In this document: positions 1 to 7,130 of the stretch, one piece after another | Layout of the letters: every line of letters starts with the position of its first letter | How positions within the stretch are numbered: the first letter of the stretch is position 1 | From: Candidatus Zixiibacteriota bacterium | Lineage (GTDB): Bacteria; Zixibacteria; MSB-5A5; RBG-16-43-9 | Assembly (NCBI GenBank): GCA_029858245.1 | Contig: JAOUFL010000033.1 | Span: forward strand, 1-13,116 | Length of the DNA stretch: 13,116 bases | Direction: 5' to 3' | Position numbers and translations under genes: made by a program | Notes under the pieces: generated by a model | What the model was told of the DNA's origin: nothing | What the model saw: only the letters and a program-made list of their open reading frames with translations | Databases searched by the model: none

Positions 1-1406
1 CTGAAAAGATAATTTATGAGGTAAACCACATCACTTACACCCACATCTCCATTATTATTCACATCTCCATATATACCGGATGGGCTGGTACCAGCGTGAT
101 TGAAATGTCCTGTTCTTTTCGGATCCCCGCGGTAAAGAGGCCAGTAAGTTAGAGAAGGATTATAAGACCCAACACCTAATTCCCAGACATAAATAAGAGA
201 ATCACCTTCGCAGACTACCAGATCGGCTTTGCCATCCCCTTCTAAATCACCCAAAGTCAATGTAGAATTGACCCAGTTATTCAAAACTATGGGCCAGCCG
301 GAAAGCGCTACACCTTTATTATCCCAGGCGTAAATTTTTCCTTCCGCAGTTCCGCACAAAACCTCTGCCTGGCTATCAGCATTTATATCTGCAATAATAG
401 GAGAGGAGATGATTTCACCGCTTACCTGAACGGGCCATCCGGCAAGAAACGAACCGTTGTATTTGACCGCATAGATTTTACCTGCACCAGTACTGACGAG
501 TACATCCCTGTACCCGTCTCCATCCAGATCTCCTATGGCAGGAGAAGAGTAAATCGAGCCGTTCAAGCTTTTCGGGAATCCACTCACCAGTGTGCTATTA
601 TCATTTAAAAAGTAAAGTTTACCTTCTAAATTGCCTACTGCAATTTCCAGATCCCCGTCATTATCTAAATCCCCCAGAGCAGGAGAGGATAGATAAAAAG
701 CTGCGGTACTGGCAAAGGGCCATCCGGAAACTGCAGAACCATCATTATTATAGGCATAGATTTTATGATCTGAACACGGGATGATGATCTCCAGTGAAAG
801 GTCCTGGTCGATATCCCCGATAGCTGGTGATGAGTAAATAGCACCTTCAGTCTGAATCGGAAACCCGGGTAGTAAAGCACCATTACCCTTCCAGACATAA
901 ATCTTCCCATCTGTTGAGCTCACAGCCACCTCATCCGACAGATCTCCATTGAAGTTCCCCACAGCCGGTGTGGAATAAAGCATATTCTCAGTGGAAACCG
1001 GAAAACCGGGAAGAGCAGTTCCATCACCATTCCAGGCGTAGAGTTTAAAATCCCAGCTGCCAATCACGATCTCCAGAAATCCGTCTCCATCCAGATCTCC
1101 TAAGGCAGGTGACGAAAAAAGCTTCCCTCCGGTTTGTTTGGGCCAGCCAGGCACTAAAGCTCCATTAGCTTTGAAGGCGTAAATCTTGTGGTCGTATGAG
1201 CCTATAATTATTTCCAGGTTCCCATCCATATCGATATTTCCTAAAACTGGCGAGGAAAAGGCTCTTTCGTTCAATGATCTGGGCCAGCCAGCTTTTAGGG
1301 TAGGTACTCCCGTCTGGGCTGTTGTGATTTTTGAACACAGATTTCCCAGGCTCAAGCTGAGAAAAAATAAAATCAATATGATTTTTTTAAATGTTTTCAA
1401 CATCAT
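1..1406 (-). CDS. Secreted FG-GAP/VCBS-type beta-propeller protein with C-terminal dockerin, partial (3' end off window)
   Basis: The reading frame opens at ATG 1406-1404 directly after an in-frame TGA, so it cannot start further upstream; a second ATG follows at once. It stays open for 468 codons to the left edge. Residues 1 to about 31 form a signal peptide (KTFKK, then a Leu/Phe-rich core). From about residue 40 there are eight repeats of about 47 residues of the form G(W/F)P...SSPAxGDxDGDGxLEIxxG...KIYAWxxxG, the calcium-loop propeller blade of FG-GAP/VCBS families. The last blade ends in WPLYRGDPKRTGHF, a common closing phrase of such proteins. From about residue 450 a dockerin begins (GDVNNNGDVGVSD, then VVYLINYLF) and is cut by the window edge. 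It starts 53 bp after the upstream tandem gene and has no clear Shine-Dalgarno, so it is probably cotranscribed. Its ligand is unknown; a surface or extracellular binding role is inferred from the architecture. Confidence 0.9.
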   Translation of the reverse strand, partial: MMLKTFKKIILILFFLSLSLGNLCSKITTAQTGVPTLKAGWPRSLNERAFSSPVLGNIDMDGNLEIIIGSYDHKIYAFKANGALVPGWPKQTGGKLFSSPALGDLDGDGFLEIVIGSWDFKLYAWNGDGTALPGFPVSTENMLYSTPAVGNFNGDLSDEVAVSSTDGKIYVWKGNGALLPGFPIQTEGAIYSSPAIGDIDQDLSLEIIIPCSDHKIYAYNNDGSAVSGWPFASTAAFYLSSPALGDLDNDGDLEIAVGNLEGKLYFLNDNSTLVSGFPKSLNGSIYSSPAIGDLDGDGYRDVLVSTGAGKIYAVKYNGSFLAGWPVQVSGEIISSPIIADINADSQAEVLCGTAEGKIYAWDNKGVALSGWPIVLNNWVNSTLTLGDLEGDGKADLVVCEGDSLIYVWELGVGSYNPSLTYWPLYRGDPKRTGHFNHAGTSPSGIYGDVNNNGDVGVSDVVYLINYLF

Positions 1407-1459
1407 TCAGAATTACGAGCAGCTATAAGTATTTAATGGCGGTTGGTAAAAAATCTACA

Positions 1460-3079
1460 TCATTTAGCGCAACCGGCTAATGGTTCTGGTCCGCCTTTGA
1501 ATAGATGATTGATTAAAAAAATGACATCGCTGACTGAGGTCTGGCAATCATCATTGGTATCTCCTGAAGCTAAAAAATAAGGCTCTTCCCCGCCTCTAAA
1601 AAGAAAACTTATAAGGAAGACTACATCCGATACTGTAACGTCCTGATCATTATTTGTATCTCCATACCTATATACTTTATTCAGGTTAAAGAAACAGAAA
1701 TTCTCCCTATCCCAGTTGCTAACTGCCAGATCCGTTTTCAACGAGACCTTATAATTGAATTTAACTTCAGAAATGGGCGGGACTTTAAATGCTACCCAGC
1801 CAGAGGTTAAATTATAACAGAAATCGTTCAGGGATAAGATACTGTCAGCCACTATAATACTATCTAATTTATGAACAGGATAATGGTCAAAATAATATAC
1901 TTTCTTGATCCCGTCAGCCAGATGAGTTTCGTTTTTGATTTTTATCAATCCATCGCCGTCCAGATCTGCCCAGACCATCTCCTCTATCACACTTTCATAT
2001 GAGGAATTACAGCTCCAGGAAGGTGTAGAAGTCAGGTTTCCACCGGTATTCTCATAGACCGATGAAAGACCCCACCATCTGCCTGCAGCTAAATCCCTGT
2101 CCCCGTCATTGTCCACATCGCAGAAGGAGACCGAAGAACCATACCCGCTGGTAGAAGATTCCCAGAACGGAATCGTATCCAGTACCCCTGAATTATTCGA
2201 ATAAACTTCAAAATATCCTCTACTACCTGCTATCTGGGTATTATTAGCCACAGCCAGGTCCAGATATCCGTCATTATCAATATCGCCCCAGGCTAAACTA
2301 TTTCTATTGTCCGCATCTCTGGATTGCCAGGAAGGAGCTGTCTCTATGGAATCACCATGATTTTTGTAAACCCTTGCCTGCCCCCTGGCACAAATAATGA
2401 CTAAATCCAGATCCCCGTCATTATCCACATCACCCCAGTCCACATCATAGCAGGTACCGGTATCAGCAGAAATCCAGGAGGGTGTGGTTTCCAGAACCCC
2501 GTTCTGGTTAAAATAAATTCTGTTATTTTCATAGTATTTATTGTAAGCCTCGCCGCAGGCAACCGCCAGATCGAGATCCCCATCCCCATCTGCATCTCCG
2601 AAGGAACAGGCAAAAGAATGCATAGAATCTGCAGAAGACCAGACAGGAGAAAGAGTAAGTGAGCCATTGACATTGTCGTAAAGTTGTATTACTATCTTAT
2701 CCCAGCCGGTATTGATATAATTGGAGACCGCAAGCTCCAGGTATCCATCCTTATCGATATCTCCCAGAGCACAGTGTCCGGAATATTCAGAATTACTCGA
2801 AACCCAGCCTGCAGTAGCATCCAGTTTACCCTTAAAATTGAAATACACAAAATTCGGTGCTTTTACTATGTCATTTCCATTGGAGATCACCAGATCCAGA
2901 AATCCATTCCCATCAATATCCCCGAAAACCGCACCAGTGGAATAAACACCAGATTCAGTAGAACGCCAGGAAGGGGAGGTTTCAAGGGGAATTACTGCAT
3001 AAACAGGCTGAAGGATAAAAATCAAGAAGAGACTATTTAGCGTTAAAAATAAATGCCCGCTAAGTCGATTGATTTTCAT
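1460..3079 (-). CDS. Secreted FG-GAP repeat protein with C-terminal type I dockerin-like module
   Basis: The product has 539 residues. The start is well supported: AAGGAG lies 5 nt before the ATG and a consensus promoter lies further upstream. Residues 1-28 are a signal peptide ending PVYA. Residues about 50-390 hold seven FG-GAP-like calcium loops such as FGDIDGNGFLDLVIS, FGDADGDGDLDLAVA and WGDVDNDGDLDLVII, about 50 residues apart, predicting a seven-bladed propeller. Residues about 390-470 form a module I cannot assign; it ends in DLAVSNWD. Residues 473 to about 532 are a dockerin pair: GDTNNDQDVTVSD with VVFLISFLFRGG, then GDTNDDCQTSVSD with VIFLINHLFKGG. The chain ends in a short tail, PLAGCAK. 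The blade type differs from that of the downstream neighbour, whose units carry a GWP/KIYAW signature, so the two are not a simple recent duplication. Binding target and enzymatic activity, if any, are unknown. Confidence 0.92.
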   Translation of the reverse strand: MKINRLSGHLFLTLNSLFLIFILQPVYAVIPLETSPSWRSTESGVYSTGAVFGDIDGNGFLDLVISNGNDIVKAPNFVYFNFKGKLDATAGWVSSNSEYSGHCALGDIDKDGYLELAVSNYINTGWDKIVIQLYDNVNGSLTLSPVWSSADSMHSFACSFGDADGDGDLDLAVACGEAYNKYYENNRIYFNQNGVLETTPSWISADTGTCYDVDWGDVDNDGDLDLVIICARGQARVYKNHGDSIETAPSWQSRDADNRNSLAWGDIDNDGYLDLAVANNTQIAGSRGYFEVYSNNSGVLDTIPFWESSTSGYGSSVSFCDVDNDGDRDLAAGRWWGLSSVYENTGGNLTSTPSWSCNSSYESVIEEMVWADLDGDGLIKIKNETHLADGIKKVYYFDHYPVHKLDSIIVADSILSLNDFCYNLTSGWVAFKVPPISEVKFNYKVSLKTDLAVSNWDRENFCFFNLNKVYRYGDTNNDQDVTVSDVVFLISFLFRGGEEPYFLASGDTNDDCQTSVSDVIFLINHLFKGGPEPLAGCAK

Positions 3080-3137
3080 AACTTCTCCTTATGCCTAAAA
3101 GTAAAAAGATTTTAATCTAACTGCAAAGCCTCAGCTT

Positions 3138-3165
3138 ATTATAACCAAAAAGCCGGACATGTCAA
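3138..3165 (-). promoter_or_regulatory. Consensus sigma70-type promoter for the two FG-GAP/dockerin genes
   Basis: On the minus strand the -35 box is TTGACA (3165-3160) and the -10 box is TATAAT (3143-3138), with a 16-nt spacer. Both hexamers match the consensus exactly. Transcription would begin near 3131, giving a leader of about 50 nt that ends in AAGGAG before the ATG at 3079. The sequence upstream of the -35 is AT-rich and could act as an UP element. This is the strongest promoter match in the window. Confidence 0.8.
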
Positions 3166-3347
3166 TATTAAATAATATGACCTCTTTAAGATTTTTCAAC
3201 ATAATAACTTGCGATATTCGATTAAACTATAATATTATGCTGTGTATTTTTAATATCGAATTTCATCAGATTGTATAGTCTGGCTCTGGGTTTGAAGTTG
3301 TTTTTAAGATACCCTGCTCTCTGTTGGTTTCCAGACCAGCAGAGTCC

Positions 3348-3390
3348 TATTTTTTATCAGAAAAAGATGATTTTGTCCTGATAAAAAATA
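3348..3390. repeat. AT-rich inverted repeat, 13-bp perfect arms
   Basis: TATTTTTTATCAG (3348-3360) and CTGATAAAAAATA (3378-3390) are exact reverse complements around a 17-nt loop. The right arm is also the T-tract that follows the GC palindrome at 3393-3413 on the minus strand, so the two structures are fused. It may act as a back-up or bidirectional terminator. It could also be the trace of a small mobile element. Confidence 0.55.
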
Positions 3391-3413
3391 TACGTCGGGC
3401 ATAAATCCCGACG
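3381..3413 (-). terminator. Probable intrinsic terminator of rdgB, made by a palindromic element
   Basis: On the minus strand the stem CGTCGGG, loop ATTTATG and stem CCCGACG (3413-3393) are followed by TATATTTTTTAT (3392-3381). A GC-rich 7-bp stem with a T-rich tail, about 60 nt past the rdgB stop, fits a rho-independent terminator. The same stem belongs to the GTAG-headed palindrome family described separately. Confidence 0.5.
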
Positions 3414-3419
3414 CTACGT
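3391..3419 (-). repeat. GTAG-headed palindromic element, copy 1
   Basis: Read on the minus strand it begins GTAGCG and continues as the perfect 7-bp hairpin CGTCGGG/CCCGACG. The head plus short hairpin matches the plan of the elements near the right end of the window, though the stem sequence differs. It resembles REP-like intergenic palindromes; whether it is multicopy in the genome cannot be seen here. Confidence 0.5.
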
Positions 3420-3475
3420 TTTTATTTGTATAAACGGGGTATTCATAGTATGACTTTGAAGATAGTATAAATTTT

Positions 3476-4075
3476 TTACTCGATATTCGAAATTTTCTTA
3501 ATCAGCTCCTTCGCCTTTCTGAAAGCAAATCCCCTGTGGCTAACTTTATTCTTCTCCTCTGAATTTAATTGAGCAAAGGTTTTGTTCAGTTCCGGATAAA
3601 AGAAAACCGGGTCATAGCCAAATCCGTTTTCCCCAATTTCGTTTTCGGTTACAAATCCTTTGACCTTCCCCTCGACCACCCTGATATCATCAGGATTCAA
3701 AGCCAGGGCTACCACACATCTGAAAGTCGCTCCTCTTTTTTCCCTTGAAATACCTTTTAACAGTCCGAGTAGTTTTAGATTGTTATCTTTATAGCTGCAC
3801 CCCGGACCGGCAAATCTTGCAGACATAACTCCCGGATCACCATTTAATACCTCAACCTCCAGACCGGAGTCATCAGCCAGAGCAGGTATCCCGGCAGCGG
3901 TATAAACTTGCTTGGCCTTCAGTACTGCATTCTCCTCTAAGGTTTTCCCGGTCTCCTCAATTTCAGGAATATCCGGAAAATCCTTAAGCGTTAGAATCTC
4001 TATTTTCGAATCTTCTAAAATTCTTTTGATTTCTTCTGTTTTATGGTTATTCCGGGTAGCTAAGATGATTTTCAT
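3476..4075 (-). CDS. rdgB: XTP/dITP diphosphatase (non-canonical purine NTP pyrophosphatase, RdgB/HAM1 family)
   Basis: The product has 199 residues, the normal size for the family. It hydrolyses dITP, XTP and ITP to the monophosphate plus pyrophosphate in the cytoplasm and so keeps deaminated purines out of nucleic acids. Family marks are the N-terminal TRNNHK (7-12), the EETG turn (40-43), the signature LADDSGLEVEVL (67-78), GFGYDPVF (151-158) and the C-terminal VSHRG (178-182). The ATG at 4075 has only a poor Shine-Dalgarno (AAAAG), and a strong palindrome ends 13 bases upstream. In many bacteria murI, rph and rdgB lie together; here rph is missing from that position. A palindrome with a T-tract follows the stop codon. 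Confidence 0.96.
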   Translation of the reverse strand: MKIILATRNNHKTEEIKRILEDSKIEILTLKDFPDIPEIEETGKTLEENAVLKAKQVYTAAGIPALADDSGLEVEVLNGDPGVMSARFAGPGCSYKDNNLKLLGLLKGISREKRGATFRCVVALALNPDDIRVVEGKVKGFVTENEIGENGFGYDPVFFYPELNKTFAQLNSEEKNKVSHRGFAFRKAKELIKKISNIE

Positions 4076-4088
4076 ATTCTTTTCGAGC

Positions 4089-4158
4089 GGCAGGGGCGAC
4101 CCGCTCTTCGGCTTTGCTCAGAGTAGTGAGCTTGTCGAACTATCAGGTCGCCCCTGCC
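4089..4158. repeat. Nested palindrome between murI and rdgB
   Basis: GGCAGGGGCGACC (4089-4101) and GGTCGCCCCTGCC (4146-4158) form 13 perfect base pairs. The 44-nt loop holds a second, imperfect dyad (TTCG...GCTCA against TGAGC...CGAA). It is GC-rich, unlike its AT-rich surroundings. It looks like one palindromic repeat inserted into, or grown inside, another. It starts 13 bases upstream of the rdgB start codon, so its folding in mRNA could affect rdgB translation. Confidence 0.7.
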
Positions 4159-4236
4159 TTAATATTTCATCTGTCATCTATTATTTTTTTCTGTCATACG
4201 TCATTATTTTGTCTTCCCGCCTTGCTCTCAAGGTGG

Positions 4237-4267
4237 AAAATTACCCGGGTTGAGGGCAACCAGGGTA
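4237..4267 (-). terminator. Probable terminator of the smpB-amidase-murI operon
   Basis: TACCCGGGTTG (4242-4252) and CAACCAGGGTA (4257-4267) pair over 11 positions with one mismatch around an AGGG loop. On the minus strand the stem lies about 44 nt after the murI stop and is followed by ATTTTCC. The T-run is short, so termination may be partial and allow some read-through into rdgB. Confidence 0.45.
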
Positions 4268-4310
4268 TACGGGGTGTAGTTTACAACGTATAACGCTAAC
4301 GTTTTTTATT

Positions 4311-5123
4311 TCAATACTTGTTAATGTCAATTTTCTTAACTACTTTAATTCTCTCACCTAAAAACCTCTCTCCTATCTGGATAAACTTTTCGGGAAAATC
4401 AGAAACGTAGTATTTATGAGAGTAGCTGAACCTGCTGGTTTTAACCAGGTCGTATCTCTCCAGAATTTTTTTAACCTCTATAGCAGTTTCCTCAGCTGAA
4501 TCTATCAGGGTAATTTTTTTACCCATTACTTTTACTATAACATTTTTCAAGAGAGGATAATGGGTACAGCCCAGAACCAGGGTATCGATTTTCTTTTTCT
4601 TAAGCGTAGCCAGATATTCCTCAGCAATAAGGTATGTGGCTTTTTTATTTATATAACTCTCTTCCGCCAGGGAAACAAAAAGCGGGCAGGGATATGAAAA
4701 GACTTTGATATTCTTATCGATTTTCTGAATCGCCTTAGTATACGATTCCGAACGGATCGTTCCCGCTGTCCCAATCACTCCGATCCTGCCATTTTTTGTG
4801 GCTTTGACTGCGGCTTTTGAGCCTGGAACAATCACTCCCATCAGGGGGAGTTGAAAAATCTTCTTAAGGTAATCTAATGCTACGGCAGAGGCAGTGTTAC
4901 AGGCAACCACGATCAGCTTTACCCCCTGAGTGGAAAGAAAGCTGATATCCTGAACAGAGAACTTTCTAACGATCTCCGGTGAACGTGGTCCATAAGGTGT
5001 TCTGGCAGTATCCCCGAAATAGATTACATTTTCGAAAGGCAATTTTTCGAAGACCTGTTTAACCACAGTTAAGCCCCCTACCCCGGAATCGAAAATCCCG
5101 ATAGCTTTTTGGCTAAGGTTCAT
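4311..5123 (-). CDS. murI: Glutamate racemase
   Basis: MurI converts L-glutamate to D-glutamate for peptidoglycan precursors, without a cofactor, using two cysteines. I chose ATG 5123, giving 270 residues starting MNLSQKAIGIFDSGVGG. A longer frame reaches back to 5183, but the added residues lie wholly inside the upstream amidase gene and do not resemble the family. Motifs seen are the Asp of IFDSGVGGLT (D12), FGDTARTPYG (36-45), the first catalytic cysteine in VVACNTASA (C75), and the second in LGCTHYPLL (C186). The gene overlaps the amidase gene by 11 bp and has no clear Shine-Dalgarno, so translational coupling is likely. Its place after a cell-wall amidase fits a peptidoglycan operon. Confidence 0.96.
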   Translation of the reverse strand: MNLSQKAIGIFDSGVGGLTVVKQVFEKLPFENVIYFGDTARTPYGPRSPEIVRKFSVQDISFLSTQGVKLIVVACNTASAVALDYLKKIFQLPLMGVIVPGSKAAVKATKNGRIGVIGTAGTIRSESYTKAIQKIDKNIKVFSYPCPLFVSLAEESYINKKATYLIAEEYLATLKKKKIDTLVLGCTHYPLLKNVIVKVMGKKITLIDSAEETAIEVKKILERYDLVKTSRFSYSHKYYVSDFPEKFIQIGERFLGERIKVVKKIDINKY

Positions 5124-6564
5124 TTTGTTTTGAATCGTATTTGTTTTTAAAATCCATAATTCCCTCATAGATCGCCTGGGCAACCCTCTGCCTGAAGGCG
5201 CTCTGGTTTAAAAGTTTTTCTTCCTTCTGGTTGGAGAGAAAGGCAGTCTCCACCAGTATCGCAGGCATATAGGTCTTGTTCAGAACGAAAAATCCTGCCT
5301 GGTCCACACCCCGGCTGGGTATATCGAGCTGCTTACGTAATCGATCGTGCACCATCTGAGCAAACTCACTCGATTCCTTCAGGAATTCAGTCTGAATCAT
5401 ATCCATCAGGATAAAGTCAAGCTCAGAGGTATCCACTGGAGTACCTTCTGGATATTCAAACCTTATGGCGGAGTTCTCCAGAGCTGCCACCGCCCGGGCT
5501 TCATCGTTTTTCGCCTGGGCTAAGAAATATACCTCAGTGCCTGAGGCATTCTTTCTCTTAGCTGAATTGGCATGAATGCTTATAAAAAGATCCCCTCCCT
5601 TCTGATTGGCAAATAAGGACCTCTGCTCCAGGGGAACGAAGTAATCTCCTGTTCTGGTGAGATAAACTTTCAGGTTAGCATCCCCTGAATTTTTTAAAAG
5701 CTCCTCCACCCTGAAAGCGATATCCAAAACAATATCTTTTTCTTTTAAACCTTTTGCTCCCACTGCTCCCAGATTCGCTCCCCCGTGTCCCGGGTCCAAA
5801 ATGATTATGTCTATGGGATTCTTTTCGATCTCACCTGTTCCCTCAAGCAGACCCCGAGTGGTATCCTCTAATATTATCTGCAGCCGAAATGGATCTTTTA
5901 CCATAACCTGGTAATATTTGGGAAATTCATTAAAAAGCCTCAAGGAGAGCTGAGCAGAGTTTAGAAACTGATAAGCTTTGCTCTCCTGTATAATATCCGG
6001 TATTTTTAGATCAGAGAAATAATTGGTATCCAGCTTTCCTTCGAGAAAATTTATTATCAGCCAGTTGTTTTCACTTTTGAATACCTCGCAAACAAGTGGC
6101 TGAGTCAAAAAAATCTCCAGGAGAATACCGTTCAGTTTTTTGCTGACTTTAAGGTTTGTGATGTTATATACTCCCTGACTTGAAGTTTTCTTCGAAGGTT
6201 CTATTAACTCAAGAACTGGCCAGAAGGTTTTGAAAGGAATGTAGATTTTACCCTGTTTTAGTTTAACCGGCAGGGTTAAATTATATACCTCCTCATCCAG
6301 GATTAAATATGGAGAGAAAAGGGTGAATTCAAAGCTATGTGCATTGACTTCCCAGCAGGCTTTTTTACTCAGGGGTTCCCAGGATAACTGACCTCCGTAG
6401 ACATCTTTTAAGTCGCTCAAGGAAACATACTGAGACTTTTCTATCTCCAGGCTCTCCATCTGGTATTTTTCCCCCTCTTTATCTATGATGATAGTGGAGC
6501 CTAAAGAAAAAAAGTATATGCCTATAAGACTAAATAGTACTATGGCTTTCATCCTGAAATTCAT
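5113..6564 (-). CDS. N-acetylmuramoyl-L-alanine amidase (Amidase_3) with N-terminal stalk-like and AMIN-like domains
   Basis: The product has 483 residues and is an exported zinc amidase that cuts the bond between N-acetylmuramic acid and the peptide stem. Residues 1 to about 22 are a hydrophobic signal or anchor. Residues about 34-120 look like the copper amine oxidase-type stalk domain (YVSLSDLKDVYGG... and IYIPFKTFWPVLEL). Residues about 132-235 look like an AMIN targeting domain. Residues about 252-475 are Amidase_3: zinc ligands H260 in LDPGHGG, E275 in KGLKEKD and H331 in SIHANS, with the catalytic E439 in ILVETAFLSN. All key residues are present, so it should be active. The ATG overlaps the smpB stop as ATGA. 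Gram-negative AmiC-like proteins share the AMIN plus catalytic layout. A start at Met5 is possible. Confidence 0.93.
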   Translation of the reverse strand: MNFRMKAIVLFSLIGIYFFSLGSTIIIDKEGEKYQMESLEIEKSQYVSLSDLKDVYGGQLSWEPLSKKACWEVNAHSFEFTLFSPYLILDEEVYNLTLPVKLKQGKIYIPFKTFWPVLELIEPSKKTSSQGVYNITNLKVSKKLNGILLEIFLTQPLVCEVFKSENNWLIINFLEGKLDTNYFSDLKIPDIIQESKAYQFLNSAQLSLRLFNEFPKYYQVMVKDPFRLQIILEDTTRGLLEGTGEIEKNPIDIIILDPGHGGANLGAVGAKGLKEKDIVLDIAFRVEELLKNSGDANLKVYLTRTGDYFVPLEQRSLFANQKGGDLFISIHANSAKRKNASGTEVYFLAQAKNDEARAVAALENSAIRFEYPEGTPVDTSELDFILMDMIQTEFLKESSEFAQMVHDRLRKQLDIPSRGVDQAGFFVLNKTYMPAILVETAFLSNQKEEKLLNQSAFRQRVAQAIYEGIMDFKNKYDSKQNEP

Positions 6565-7052
6565 TTATTGCTTTCCTTAAGCGCTCTCCTTAAAACGCGT
6601 TGCGCTTCTCTTTCCGCAATATCTTTTCTTTTATCGTAAAGCTTCTTACCCACGACCAGCCCTAATTCCACTTTGGCATAACTCCCTTTAAAATAAAGTC
6701 TAAGCGGAACCAGGGTTAATCCTTTCTCCGCTACTTTCCCCAGAAGCCTTCTTATCTGACTCCTGTGCAGTAGAAGTTTTCTGGGCCTGGTAGGCTCCTG
6801 ATTATACCTGTTCCCTTTCTCATAAGGGCTGATATGCATATTTACAAGGTATGTCCCTCCCTTATCTATTCTGGCATAAGAATCCTTCAGGTTAGCCTTA
6901 CCTTCCCTGAGCGATTTCACCTCCGTGCCCTTAAGTACCATTCCAGCCTCATATGTCTCCAGCACGATATATTCATGTCGTGCTTTTCTGTTAGTGGCAA
7001 TTATCTTGACCTTTTCTTCAGAAGGAACAGCATTTTTTTCTTTCTTCCCCAT
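6561..7052 (-). CDS. smpB: SsrA-binding protein SmpB (trans-translation)
   Basis: SmpB binds tmRNA and guides it to stalled ribosomes. The preferred start, ATG 7052, gives 163 residues (MGKKEKNAVPSEE...), close to the usual 150-160; a TTG start at 7091 would add 13 residues that do not look conserved. Family marks are the N-terminal NRKARHEYIVLETYEAG, KGTEVKSLREGKANL, the ISPYEKGN loop, and the basic tail GKKLYDKRKDIAEREAQR, which folds in the decoding centre. There is no Shine-Dalgarno before ATG 7052. A promoter-like pair sits immediately upstream, so the mRNA may be nearly leaderless. It is the first gene of the operon with the amidase and murI. The tmRNA gene itself is not in the window. 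Confidence 0.95.
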   Translation of the reverse strand: MGKKEKNAVPSEEKVKIIATNRKARHEYIVLETYEAGMVLKGTEVKSLREGKANLKDSYARIDKGGTYLVNMHISPYEKGNRYNQEPTRPRKLLLHRSQIRRLLGKVAEKGLTLVPLRLYFKGSYAKVELGLVVGKKLYDKRKDIAEREAQRVLRRALKESNK

Positions 7053-7062
7053 AATATAGAAA

Positions 7063-7091
7063 AATATATCAGAAGTGTAAAAACGTTGCAA
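7063..7091 (-). promoter_or_regulatory. Candidate promoter of the smpB-amidase-murI operon
   Basis: On the minus strand TTGCAA (7091-7086) and TATATT (7068-7063) are separated by 17 nt. The -10 box ends only 10 nt before ATG 7052, so a normal start site would leave a leader of about 0-5 nt. This agrees with the lack of a Shine-Dalgarno and argues against the TTG start at 7091, which is the first base of the -35 box. Confidence 0.45.
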
Positions 7092-7130
7092 GAGAAAAGT
7101 ACAGGATAAAACTAAATATCAATCAATACC

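Larger units (their letters stand above)
3080..3475. other. Gene-free interval between rdgB and the FG-GAP operon
   Basis: I see no credible gene on either strand in these 396 bases. From right to left the interval holds the GC-rich palindrome after rdgB (3393-3413), an AT-rich inverted repeat (3348-3390), an AT-rich stretch (3170-3300) with scattered CGATATTCGA-like words, the consensus promoter (3138-3165) and the leader of the FG-GAP gene. It therefore looks like an end-of-unit and start-of-unit control region. Confidence 0.6.

Noticed and set aside
40..1290. Regular DNA periodicity of about 141 bp
   Set aside because: It comes from the eight 47-residue propeller blades of the coding sequence; there are no identical short repeats with unique spacers, so it is not a CRISPR array or a satellite.
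2684..3040. A 118-codon plus-strand frame opposite the FG-GAP gene
   Set aside because: It is a shadow of the repeat protein on the other strand; it has no ribosome-binding site and its translation shows no domain. The same holds for frames at 590-910, 1186-1428 and 2401-2945.
3211..3264. CGATATTCGA-like words in inverted order around an AT-rich stretch
   Set aside because: The match is imperfect with unequal spacing; in sequence this AT-rich it may be chance.
4171..4212. Repeated CTGTCAT words 20 bases apart
   Set aside because: There are only two exact copies in AT-rich sequence; too little for a tandem repeat or operator call.
3912..4253. A 113-codon plus-strand frame
   Set aside because: It runs antisense through rdgB and then through the nested palindrome; its composition is that of a shadow frame and it lacks a ribosome-binding site.
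5124..5183. N-terminal extension of murI to 5183
   Set aside because: The extra 20 residues overlap the amidase coding region and precede the normal family start; the ATG at 5123 gives the expected protein.
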